A stretch of DNA of 9,919 nt from an uncultured Roseateles sp. (GTDB lineage: Bacteria > Pseudomonadota > Gammaproteobacteria > Burkholderiales > Burkholderiaceae). The translations under genes were made by a program, and so were the position numbers. This document shows positions 1 to 6,667 of this stretch, piece by piece (the first letter of the stretch is position 1; each line of letters starts with the position of its first letter). The stretch spans positions 1 to 9,919 of the forward strand of contig CAMLKW010000170.1 of NCBI GenBank assembly GCA_946480605.1, given 5' to 3'. The notes under the pieces are model-generated. The model was not told where the DNA came from and did no database searches. It saw only the letters and a list, made by a program, of their open reading frames with translations.

Positions 1-134
1 TTCACGTCCTGGTCGATGGTGACCCACAGCGTGCCCTCGCTGCTGCACAGGTGGGCGGCGCGCGCGTGGGGCAGGCGGGAGGTCTGGCCGCGTTGCAGGA
101 CCAGCCGGGTGTGGGGGACATCGATCATCATCAT
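1..134 (-). CDS. DUF2917 family protein, 5' part only (cut by window edge)
   Basis: This is the N-terminal part (about 44 codons) of a gene running off the left edge on the minus strand. The visible protein begins MMMIDVPHTRLVLQRGQ and ends with the segment GTLWVTIDQD. A basic start followed by a G-x-LWVT-x-D strand is typical of the small DUF2917 proteins of Burkholderiales, whose function is unknown. Three consecutive ATG codons begin at 134, 131 and 128. An AAGGAG ribosome-binding site lies 3, 6 and 9 nt from them respectively, so the second or third ATG is the more likely start. The gene is divergent from a LysR regulator about 105 bp away, an arrangement I recall for this family and one that suggests control by that regulator. 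The family call rests on a short fragment. Confidence 0.6.
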   Translation of the reverse strand, partial: MMMIDVPHTRLVLQRGQTSRLPHARAAHLCSSEGTLWVTIDQDV

Positions 135-137
135 TCG

Positions 138-143
138 CTCCTT
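138..143 (-). promoter_or_regulatory. Shine-Dalgarno site of the DUF2917 gene
   Basis: On the minus strand this reads AAGGAG, a near-perfect anti-16S match. It sits only 3 nt before the first of three tandem ATG codons but 6 and 9 nt before the second and third, which favours initiation at 131 or 128. Confidence 0.6.
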
Positions 144-153
144 GCATGCTCAA

Positions 154-172
154 GCGGCATGGCACATGCTGC
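154..172. promoter_or_regulatory. Candidate LysR operator (GCATG-N3-CATGC dyad)
   Basis: The stretch contains GCATG, a 3-bp spacer and CATGC. Two further matching pairs lie outside one mismatch, giving 7 of 8 paired arm positions. A third copy, the palindrome GCATGC, lies at 144-149. The dyad sits between the divergent DUF2917 and LysR genes, where LysR-type regulators commonly bind. It is not a textbook T-N11-A box at the family spacing, so binding by the neighbouring regulator is inferred from position. Confidence 0.3.
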
Positions 173-238
173 GAATGTTGATTGCTGAAGCCCTTGCCGA
201 CAAACGATGATTCGGAAGGCTTCGCATTCCTCCAGATC

Positions 239-1159
239 ATGTCAACCAAGCCGATTGACCGTTTGCCGCCGCTGCAGCTGTTGGCCTCCTTCGAGGCGGC
301 GGCCCGCCATCTGAGCTTCACGCAGGCGGCCGAGGAGCGCTTTGTCACGCAGTCCGCGATGAGCCGGCAGATGCGCGCGCTGGAGGAGGAACTGGGCGTG
401 ACGCTGTTCGAGCGTCGCCACCGGGCGCTGGCGTTGACGGAGGACGGCCAGCGGCTGTACTCCGCCTGCTCGACCGCGCTGAACACCTTGCGCGTGGCCG
501 TGCGCACCGTGCGCGAGCCGCACCAGCGGCAGGTGCTGGCGCTGACGACGACACCCGGCTTCGCGTCGTTGTGGCTGATCCCGCGGCTGACGGCCTTCAC
601 GCGCGCCCACCCGGGCATCGACGTGCGGTTGGACGCCGGCCTGGGCAACCGCAACCTGGCCAGCGAGGGCTTCGATCTGGCCATCCGCTACAGCCCGGTC
701 GGCGCTGCGCAGGGCAAGCAGCTGTTTGCCGAGTCCATGCTGCCCGTCTGCAGCCCGCGCCTGGTGGGCGAGTTGGGCCTGCCGCTGCGCGAGCCGGCCG
801 ACCTGGCTCGCCACACCCTGCTGCACCTGGCGATGGACGGCGACAGCGCCGGCATGCCGGCCGAATGGGAACCCTGGCTCGGCGCCTGGGGTCTTGCCGA
901 CCTGAGGCCGGCCGCGCGCCTGAGCTTCTCCAGCTATTCCGAAGCCATTGCCGCCGCCGTAGCGGGGCAGGGCGTGGCGCTGGGGCGGCGTCCGTTGGTG
1001 GACGGGCTGCTGGCGTCCGGCCAACTGGTCACGCCGTTCGACGCCGGCATCGCGTCGGCGCGGGCCTATCGCCTCATCGTGGACCCGGCGGCCAAGGCGC
1101 GGCCGGCGGTGAAGGCGTTCGAGCGCTGGCTGCTGCAGGAGTGCTCGGCGGGTGCTTAG
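239..1159 (+). CDS. LysR-family transcriptional regulator (GcvA-like)
   Basis: A 306-residue DNA-binding regulator, a normal LysR length. The N-terminal winged helix-turn-helix spans about residues 9-68. It opens with [19 protein letters not shown] and has recognition-helix residues near VTQSAMSRQ (36-44), followed by [13 protein letters not shown]. The rest is the effector-binding domain; EGFDLAIRY and the later PVCSPRL are typical of the GcvA-like branch. I chose the ATG at 239 because the family's conserved N-terminus begins just after it. An in-frame TTG at 182 would add 19 unconserved residues. No good ribosome-binding site precedes either start: the nearest purine run, GGAAGG, ends about 19 nt upstream of the ATG. 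The gene is divergent from the DUF2917 gene, its probable target, and its own stop codon overlaps that of yebC. The effector cannot be read from the sequence. Confidence 0.9.
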   Translation: MSTKPIDRLPPLQLLASFEAAARHLSFTQAAEERFVTQSAMSRQMRALEEELGVTLFERRHRALALTEDGQRLYSACSTALNTLRVAVRTVREPHQRQVLALTTTPGFASLWLIPRLTAFTRAHPGIDVRLDAGLGNRNLASEGFDLAIRYSPVGAAQGKQLFAESMLPVCSPRLVGELGLPLREPADLARHTLLHLAMDGDSAGMPAEWEPWLGAWGLADLRPAARLSFSSYSEAIAAAVAGQGVALGRRPLVDGLLASGQLVTPFDAGIASARAYRLIVDPAAKARPAVKAFERWLLQECSAGA

Positions 1160-1869
1160 CCGGCCAACCCGGCGTACACGTGCTGCACGTCGTCGTTGTC
1201 GTCCATCGCGGCCAGGAAGCTCTCCACCTCCTCCAACTGCTCGGCGCTGAGGCTGGACGCGGCAACGGGGTTCTTGGGTCGGTAGCCCAGCTTGGCGCTC
1301 AACACCGTGAAGCCCTGGGCCGGCAGCGCGCGGCTGACCAGGTCCAGGTCGGTCGGGTCGGTCAGGAAGACGGTGACGCCGTCCTCGTCGGCCGGCAGCA
1401 GGTCCTGCGCGCCGGCCTCGATGGCGGCCGTGTCGGCATCGGCGCCGGGCGCGGCGGCTTCGGCCTCGATGAGGCCCACGTGGTCGAAGTCCCAGCTCAC
1501 CGAGCCCGGCGTGCCCTGCTGGCCCTTGCGGAACAGTACGCGCATGTCCGACGCGGCGCGGTTGGTGTTGTCGGTCAGCACCTCCACCATGACCGGCACG
1601 CGGTGCGGCGCAAAGCCCTCGTAGATGACCTGCTCGAAGTGCACGGTCTCGCCGGTCAGGCCGGCACCCTTCTTGATGGCGCGGTCCAGCGTGTCCTTGG
1701 GCATGGAGACCTTGCGCGCCGCCTCGACGGCCATGCGCAGCTTGGCGTTGTCCTTGGGGTCAGCACCGCCCCGCGCGGCCAGCATGATGTCCTTGGCCAG
1801 CTTGCCGAACAGCTTGCCCTTGGCATTGGCGGCGATGTCTTTGTGTTTGGCTTTCCATTGCGCGCCCAT
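1156..1869 (-). CDS. yebC: YebC/PmpR/TACO1-family protein
   Basis: A 237-residue cytoplasmic protein, the usual length for the family. It begins [19 protein letters not shown]. Family marks include [15 protein letters not shown] (24-38), [14 protein letters not shown] (55-68), [14 protein letters not shown] (83-96), [10 protein letters not shown] (101-110) and [11 protein letters not shown] (122-132). YebC proteins were long annotated as transcriptional regulators. More recent work places several of them on the ribosome, relieving stalls at proline-rich sequences, like mitochondrial TACO1. The start is the ATG at 1869, with an AGGA motif a few bases upstream; an upstream in-frame codon would add 14 non-family residues. 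The MGAQWK start differs from the common AGHSKWANIKHRK start, which suggests a second YebC subgroup. Its stop shares 4 bp with the convergent LysR gene. Whether this copy acts in translation or transcription is not decided by the sequence. Confidence 0.92.
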   Translation of the reverse strand: MGAQWKAKHKDIAANAKGKLFGKLAKDIMLAARGGADPKDNAKLRMAVEAARKVSMPKDTLDRAIKKGAGLTGETVHFEQVIYEGFAPHRVPVMVEVLTDNTNRAASDMRVLFRKGQQGTPGSVSWDFDHVGLIEAEAAAPGADADTAAIEAGAQDLLPADEDGVTVFLTDPTDLDLVSRALPAQGFTVLSAKLGYRPKNPVAASSLSAEQLEEVESFLAAMDDNDDVQHVYAGLAG

Positions 1870-2008
1870 GGGCTGTCCTGTCGTTGTCTTGAGGGATGGA
1901 GCCGGCCGCATGGCGCGCTCGGCAGGGGCGCTACTTTACGAGGTCACGGCGCGCGGCTTGCGGACGAAGAACGACAAGCGCTGCCGGGCGGCGAACCCGT
2001 CAGCCCGC
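1870..2008. other. Intergenic gap between the efflux operon and yebC
   Basis: These 139 bp separate the outer-membrane factor stop from the yebC start, both on the minus strand. The gap should hold the yebC promoter and any operon terminator. A possible minus-strand -10 element, TAAAGT, lies near 1935, but no matching -35 is seen. There is a weak CGGG/CCCG hairpin just after the operon stop without a T-run, so I do not call a terminator. Confidence 0.4.
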
Positions 2009-3391
2009 TCAACCCCCACCCAAGGCCTTGAACAAGCCCGCCTGCCGCTGCCACTGCTGCGCCCGCAGCTGGATGCGGGTCTGCTCGGCGTCCAGCCGCG
2101 CGCTGCGCACCTGCAGCCAGTCGGCGCGTGCAATGGCGCCGGCCTCGTAGCGCAGCGTGGCCAGGCGTTCGTTCTCGACGGCCTCGTGCAGGCGGCTCGC
2201 GTTGGCGGCGAGCTGCTGGCGGGCGCGCTCGGCCTCGATGCGCTGGGTCTCGATGTCGGCCAGCGCCTTGTGCAAGGTGTCGCGCAGCGTCAGCGCGGCG
2301 CTGTCCAGCTCGGTGCGGGCACTGTCGCGCTGCAGGGCCAGGCGCTGCCAGTCGATCATGGGCACGACGAGGTTGGCGCCCAGCGAGGCCAGCGGCTGCG
2401 ACAGCCAGTCGCGCGACTGCGCACCGCCGGTGCTGATGCCGCCGGAGAAGCTCAGGCGCGGATAGCGCTCGGCCTCGCTGACGCGCAGCCGCGCCAGCGC
2501 CGCGTCCACGCCGAGGCGGTCGCGCTGCACGTCGGGCCGGCGGGCCAGCACCTCGGCGGGCTCGGCCAGGCGCCACTGTGGTGGCTCGCCGGCGGGCAGC
2601 GCGGCGTCGGGGGCGGGGCCGGGCAGGGGCTCGTCCAGCAGCAGGGCCAGGCGCTGGCGCTGCAGCAGGGTGTCGGCGGCCAGGTCGGACAGGCGGTTCT
2701 CGGCGGCCTGCACGGTGGCGGCGATCTTGTCGAGCTCGATGGGCAGCAGCTTGCCCTCGCGCACGCGCAGGCGCACCAGCTCCAGCGTCTCGCGGGTCAG
2801 CGCGAGCTGGGCCTGCGCCAGCGGCTGCCGGGCGCGCAGCGAGGCGAGCGTCCAGTAGGCATCGGCCACCTGGCTGCGCACGGACAGGCGCGCGGCCTCG
2901 ATGTCGGTGCGCGCGGCCTCGGCATTGGCGCGCTGCGCGGCCCGGTTGTGCGCCAGACGGTCCCACAGGTCGAGCTCATAGCCGATGCCGACATTGGCGC
3001 CGTAGCTGCGCGTGACGCCGGTGGACGTCGTCACCGGGATGGTCACGCCGCCGACATCGACGTTGCGCGTGCTGCTCTGAGTCTCGACCGGGCGGCTGGC
3101 ATTCGTCGACAGGCTGGCGTTCGGCATCCAGCGCAGCGCGCCCTGGTCGGCCAGCAACTGGGCACGCTTCCAGCGCTGGGCGGCCAGCGCGATATCGCGG
3201 CTGGCCTCCAGCGCGCGGGCCTGCAGCGCGGCCAGCGTGGGGTCCAGCAGGCCGGCCCAGTCGGGCGCCGCGTCGCCGCCGGTGAGGCTCCAGGCGGTGG
3301 GTGTCGCGACCTCGGGGGGCTGGGCCGTGGGGCCCAGGGCGCAGCCGGCCAGCAGGGCCGCCAAGGCGATGGCAGTCAGTTGCGTTTTCAT
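2009..3391 (-). CDS. Outer-membrane efflux lipoprotein (TolC/OprM/NodT family)
   Basis: A 460-residue outer-membrane channel subunit, a normal length for the OprM/NodT group. The N-terminus MKTQLTAIALAALLAGC is a lipoprotein signal with lipobox LAGC (Cys17) followed by Ala, which suits outer-membrane sorting. Two outer-membrane efflux repeats follow. The repeats show long Ala/Arg/Glu-rich helices, the family phrases GYELDLWDRL and VADAYWTLAS in the first, and LARRPDVQRDRLGVDAALARLRVSEAERYPRLSFSG-like text (quoted in part: LARRPDVQRDR, AERYPRLSFSG) leading into the second. It should form a trimeric exit duct for substrates passed on by MacA and MacB. The start lies 2 nt after the macB stop, and the AAGGGAG ribosome-binding site lies inside the last macB codons, so the genes are translationally coupled. 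The dedicated channel contrasts with E. coli MacAB, which borrows TolC from elsewhere. Confidence 0.93.
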   Translation of the reverse strand: MKTQLTAIALAALLAGCALGPTAQPPEVATPTAWSLTGGDAAPDWAGLLDPTLAALQARALEASRDIALAAQRWKRAQLLADQGALRWMPNASLSTNASRPVETQSSTRNVDVGGVTIPVTTSTGVTRSYGANVGIGYELDLWDRLAHNRAAQRANAEAARTDIEAARLSVRSQVADAYWTLASLRARQPLAQAQLALTRETLELVRLRVREGKLLPIELDKIAATVQAAENRLSDLAADTLLQRQRLALLLDEPLPGPAPDAALPAGEPPQWRLAEPAEVLARRPDVQRDRLGVDAALARLRVSEAERYPRLSFSGGISTGGAQSRDWLSQPLASLGANLVVPMIDWQRLALQRDSARTELDSAALTLRDTLHKALADIETQRIEAERARQQLAANASRLHEAVENERLATLRYEAGAIARADWLQVRSARLDAEQTRIQLRAQQWQRQAGLFKALGGG

Positions 3392-3393
3392 CG

Positions 3394-5391
3394 TCACTCC
3401 CTTGCCAGCGCATCCACCGGGCTCAGCGCCGCCGCGCGGCGTGCCGGCAGCGTGCCGAACACCAGGCCCACGCCGCTGGACACCGCGAAGGCCACGCCCA
3501 GCGCCGCCCAGCTGACGACCACCTCGACGTGCTTCTGCACCGCGTTCAGGCCTTGCGCGGCCAGCCAGCTCAAGGCCACGCCCACCAGCCCGCCCAGGCA
3601 GCACAGCACCACGGCCTCGATGAGGAACTGCAGCCGCACGTCGCCCTGGCGCGCGCCGACCGCCATGCGGATGCCGATCTCGCGGGTACGCTCGGTCACC
3701 GACACCAGCATGATGTTCATGACGCCCACGCCGCCCACCAGCAGCGAGATGGCGGCCACGCCGGCGAACACCGCGGCCATCGCGCTGGTGATGCCCTGGA
3801 ACTTGCGGAACTCCTCGTCGGCGTTGAAGCTGTTGAAGTCCTCGCGGCCGTGCAGCGCCTTCAGGCGGTGGATGACGTGCTCGCGCACCTGCTGCGGCGG
3901 CACGCTGTTGTCCAGGTTCACGTCGAAGCTCCAGACGTCGGCACGGGGCTCCAGCTTGCGCGCGAAGGTGCTGTTGGGCACGTAGACCTGGCTCATGCCG
4001 CCGCTGAAGCTGATGGCGCCGCCGTCGGTGGCGGCGACGCCGATGACGGTGAAGGGCAGGGGGGTGGACGTCGGCGCCGGCATCTGCCCGGTCGCGCCGC
4101 CGCCCAGCTGCAGCAGCACGATTTGGCCCAGCGGCGACTGGCCCTTCTTGAACAGCGCGTCGCGGGCCTTCTCGTCCAGCACCAGCACTTGGCTGTGGGC
4201 GTCGAAGTCCATCGCGCCGAAGTAGCGTCCCTGCTGGATCTTGAGCTTGCGGGCCTTCAGCGTGTTGGTGTCGCCGGCGACGGCCTGCACGGTCGCGTCG
4301 CGCGAGCGGTGGTGGGCGGTCAGCTGCATCTGCCGGTTGGGCGTGATGCTGCGCACGCCGTCCAGCGCACGCAGCGAGTCCAGCTCGTTGGGCCGGAAGG
4401 GCTTGGGGCTCACGCCGGGCGGCAGCGACGGGTTGCCGGCCCAGACCGGGATGCGGCCGGACATCATGCTGGCCACGTCCTTCTCGATGGACGCCCGCGC
4501 CGCCGTCGTCAGCGCGACGATGCTGACCACCGACGCGATGCCGATGCTGATGCCCAGCATGGACAGCGCCGTGCGCAGCCGGTTGCCCTTCAGCGCCAGC
4601 AGCGCGGTGGCGACGGCCTCGCGCCACTGCACCTGCAGCCGCTGCAGCCAGCCGCCCTGCTTGACCGGCGGCGCGTCGCTGGGCAGTTCGGTGGGCGGCA
4701 CATGGCCGGCCGGCGTGCCGTTGTCGGCCACGACCTTGCCGTCGCGCAGCTCGATGACGCGGCGCGCATGGCCCGCCACGGCGGCGTCGTGGGTGACCAG
4801 GATGATGGTGTGGCCGCGCTCGTTGAGCTCCTTCAGCAGGCGCAGCATCTCGGCGCCGGAGGCCGAGTCCAGCGCGCCGGTGGGCTCGTCGGCCAGGATG
4901 ATCTGGCCGCCGTTCATCAGCGCCCGCGCGATGGACACGCGCTGCTGCTGGCCGCCGGACAGCTCGTTGGGCCGGTGGTGCAGCCGCTCGCCCAGGCCCA
5001 GGCGCTGCAGCAGCGCGCGGGCGCGCTCGCTGCGCGGCCCGACGCCCACGCCCGCGTAGACGGCCGGCAGCGCCGCGTTGGCGCGCGCGTCCAGGTGGGG
5101 CAGCAGGTGGTAGCGCTGGAAGATGAAGCCGAAGCGCTCGCGCCGCAGCGCGGCCAGCTGGTCGGGGCCCAGTGTGCTGGCGTCGGTGCCGCCGATGAGG
5201 AACTGGCCGCTGGTGGGATTGTCCAGGCAGCCCAGCACGTTCATCAGCGTGCTCTTGCCCGAGCCCGACTGGCCCATGATGGCGACGAACTCGCCGGCCT
5301 CGATGGCCAGGCTCACGCCGTCCAGCGCGGGCACGTCGATCTCGCCCAGCTGGTAATGCCGGGCGACGTCCTTCAGCTCGATCAGCGGCAT
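3394..5391 (-). CDS. macB: MacB-type ABC efflux ATPase/permease
   Basis: A 665-residue inner-membrane protein, slightly longer than E. coli MacB (about 648). The N-terminal ABC ATPase has Walker A GQSGSGKST (40-48), the Q-loop in FIFQRYHLLPHL (89-100), signature LSGGQQQR (144-151), Walker B ILADEP with catalytic Glu169, and switch His201. A linker leads to TM1 (about 275-296), a large periplasmic domain (about 297-530), then three TM segments near 538-563, 590-612 and 623-647. The conserved TREIGIRMAVGAR segment lies between TM2 and TM3. This is the mechanotransmission type: ATP hydrolysis in the cytoplasm drives periplasmic substrate out through the outer-membrane channel. Family substrates include macrolides, haem, peptides and lipopeptides; which applies here is unknown. 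I chose the ATG at 5391, 1 nt after the macA stop. No clear ribosome-binding site precedes it, so coupling to macA is likely. A GTG at 5427 would add 12 unconserved residues. Confidence 0.94.
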   Translation of the reverse strand: MPLIELKDVARHYQLGEIDVPALDGVSLAIEAGEFVAIMGQSGSGKSTLMNVLGCLDNPTSGQFLIGGTDASTLGPDQLAALRRERFGFIFQRYHLLPHLDARANAALPAVYAGVGVGPRSERARALLQRLGLGERLHHRPNELSGGQQQRVSIARALMNGGQIILADEPTGALDSASGAEMLRLLKELNERGHTIILVTHDAAVAGHARRVIELRDGKVVADNGTPAGHVPPTELPSDAPPVKQGGWLQRLQVQWREAVATALLALKGNRLRTALSMLGISIGIASVVSIVALTTAARASIEKDVASMMSGRIPVWAGNPSLPPGVSPKPFRPNELDSLRALDGVRSITPNRQMQLTAHHRSRDATVQAVAGDTNTLKARKLKIQQGRYFGAMDFDAHSQVLVLDEKARDALFKKGQSPLGQIVLLQLGGGATGQMPAPTSTPLPFTVIGVAATDGGAISFSGGMSQVYVPNSTFARKLEPRADVWSFDVNLDNSVPPQQVREHVIHRLKALHGREDFNSFNADEEFRKFQGITSAMAAVFAGVAAISLLVGGVGVMNIMLVSVTERTREIGIRMAVGARQGDVRLQFLIEAVVLCCLGGLVGVALSWLAAQGLNAVQKHVEVVVSWAALGVAFAVSSGVGLVFGTLPARRAAALSPVDALARE

Positions 5392-5392
5392 G

Positions 5393-6532
5393 TCAGGACG
5401 AGGCTGCGCTGGCCGCGGCGTCCGCACTGCTGGGTGGCGCCAGCAACACCTTCTCGCCGGTCTTCACGCCATCCAGCACCTGCACGCGCGCGCCGTCCTG
5501 CAGGCCCACCTTGACCTGGCGTGGCGTCTGCTTGTCGGCGGCGTCCAGCACCTGCACGGTGAAGCGGCCGTCCTTGCCGCGCTCGCCCAGGGCCACGATG
5601 GGCATGGCGGGCACCTGCTTGACGGCGCCGGTCTCGATGTCCACCTGCACCGTCATGTCGCTGAACAGCGCGCGGTCGCGGTTGTCCACGTCGAACAGCA
5701 CGTTGTAGAACACCGCGTTGCCGGCGCGTTCGGGCACGGGCTGGATGACGCGCAGCTTGCCTTCATAACGCTTGCCCTCGCCGGACAGCGTCGAGAAGCG
5801 CGCCGTCTGGCCGATCCGGATGGACTGGATGTCCGCCTCGGGCACCTTGGCGCGCACGGTGATGGTGTCCAGGTCGGCCAGCGTCAGCATGACGGGCGTG
5901 ACCTGCACGGCGATGACGGTCTGGCCGGCCTGCACCGGCAGGTTGACGACGGTGCCGTCCATGGGCGCGGTGATGCGGGTGTAGGACAGGCGCAGCCGGC
6001 GGTTCTCCAGGTCGGCCTCGAAGCGCGCGACGGTGGCGGCCTGGCCGCGCAGCGCGGCCTCGATCTTGGCGAGGTCGGTCTCGGCCTTCTCGGCCTCCAT
6101 CGCGGCGGTGGCCTGGCCGCCCAGCAGCCGGCGCTGGCGTGCGACCTCGCGGCGCGCGGCCTCGGCGTCCACCTTGCTGCTGTCCAGCTGCGCACGGGCC
6201 TGGGCCAGCGCGGCCTCGGCCTGGGTCACGTCGCTGCGCGCCAGCTCGGGGTCCAGGCTGACCAGCAGTTCGCCCTTCTTGACCTGCTGGCCCAGCTGCA
6301 CGTGCAGGGTCTGGATCTGGCCGCTGACCTGGGCGCCCACGTCGACCTTGGTCTTGGCCTGCAGCACGCCGGCGGCCTGCACGGTCTGCGTGATGTCGGC
6401 CAACGCGACGACGCCGCTGGGCGGCGGCGGGGGCGGCGCGGGCTTGCGCGTGACTTGCCAGGCGATGCCGGCGGCGGCGAGCACGGCGATGACGATCAGG
6501 CGCGTGCGCCAGCGCTTCAGGATTGCTTTCAT
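5393..6532 (-). CDS. macA: MacA-type periplasmic adaptor (membrane fusion protein)
   Basis: A 379-residue adaptor, near the E. coli MacA length. A short basic N-terminus and one TM anchor (about 11-26, RLIVIAVLAAAGIAW) lead into a Pro-rich linker with six consecutive prolines (33-38). The first lipoyl half follows (VGAQVSGQIQTLHVQLGQQV, about 64-83), then a coiled-coil hairpin (about 96-180), the second lipoyl half around ITAPMDGTVVNL, a beta-barrel and a membrane-proximal domain. The C-terminus is a loose Ala/Ser tail. MacA bridges MacB and the outer-membrane channel and stimulates the ATPase. The start at ATG 6532 has a GGAGG ribosome-binding site only 3 nt away, itself part of a 12-bp palindrome. 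An upstream in-frame start (6634) would add 34 unlike residues. This is the first gene of the efflux operon, 135 bp downstream of the glucokinase-regulator fusion on the same strand. Confidence 0.93.
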   Translation of the reverse strand: MKAILKRWRTRLIVIAVLAAAGIAWQVTRKPAPPPPPPSGVVALADITQTVQAAGVLQAKTKVDVGAQVSGQIQTLHVQLGQQVKKGELLVSLDPELARSDVTQAEAALAQARAQLDSSKVDAEAARREVARQRRLLGGQATAAMEAEKAETDLAKIEAALRGQAATVARFEADLENRRLRLSYTRITAPMDGTVVNLPVQAGQTVIAVQVTPVMLTLADLDTITVRAKVPEADIQSIRIGQTARFSTLSGEGKRYEGKLRVIQPVPERAGNAVFYNVLFDVDNRDRALFSDMTVQVDIETGAVKQVPAMPIVALGERGKDGRFTVQVLDAADKQTPRQVKVGLQDGARVQVLDGVKTGEKVLLAPPSSADAAASAASS

Positions 6533-6534
6533 GT

Positions 6535-6546
6535 CCCTCCGGAGGG
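6535..6546 (-). promoter_or_regulatory. macA ribosome-binding site inside a perfect palindrome
   Basis: CCCTCCGGAGGG is a perfect 12-bp palindrome. Its right half on the minus strand is the macA Shine-Dalgarno (GGAGGG), 2 nt before the ATG at 6532. The left half (CCCTCC) is an anti-Shine-Dalgarno, so the mRNA could fold into a 4-bp CCCU/AGGG stem with a CCGG loop, or pair between two transcripts. This could lower translation initiation, but the stem is short. Confidence 0.45.
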
Positions 6547-6667
6547 TGTCGGAGTCTGGGCCCCGTCGGAAAACTAGCGTAACGGTCGAGTGGTGGTTAC
6601 AGACCGTCGGCATGCATCCTGTTTCGTGAAGCAAGGCTTGGCGAAAGTCATGCGGGGCCAGGGCTTG
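6547..6667. other. Intergenic gap before macA (probable macAB promoter region)
   Basis: This is the space between the fusion-gene stop and the macA ribosome-binding site, both genes on the minus strand. It contains a 6-bp inverted repeat, ACGGTC (6582-6587) and GACCGT (6602-6607), with a 14-bp spacer. Overlapping it is GTAAC-N12-GTTAC (6579-6600). Either could be an operator, though short repeats like these arise by chance. I see no strong -35/-10 pair and no hairpin plus T-run terminator after the fusion gene, so read-through from it into macA is possible. Confidence 0.35.

Noticed and set aside
182..238. TTG start that would extend the LysR protein by 19 residues
   Set aside because: No ribosome-binding site precedes it and the family N-terminus begins after the ATG at 239; it cannot be fully excluded because the ATG also lacks a good site.
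1879..1976. TGTCGTT and AACGACA, a 7-bp inverted repeat in the yebC leader
   Set aside because: The arms are 84 bp apart with no supporting structure, which is within chance expectation.
571..2031. Plus-strand open frame of 486 codons across the LysR gene and yebC
   Set aside because: It is out of frame with LysR and antisense to yebC, both of which are well supported.
1625..3985. Long plus-strand open frame of 786 codons opposite the channel and macB genes
   Set aside because: It is antisense to genes with clear family motifs and is rich in Ala, Arg, Gly and Gln as expected for a shadow frame in GC-rich DNA; no domain is recognisable.
2009..4627. A minus-strand 872-codon open frame read as one protein across macB and the channel gene
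   Set aside because: Only the last 460 codons, from ATG 3391, encode a recognisable protein. The upstream part is the wrong frame of macB, so this is not a fusion.
3301..5514. Long plus-strand open frame of 737 codons opposite macB
   Set aside because: A shadow of macB: its composition is dominated by His, Gln, Ala and Arg and it shows no protein family features.
6613..6667. Possible terminator after the glucokinase-regulator fusion
   Set aside because: Only short CAAGCC repeats and a 4-bp CAAG/CTTG dyad are present, with no stable stem and no T-run.
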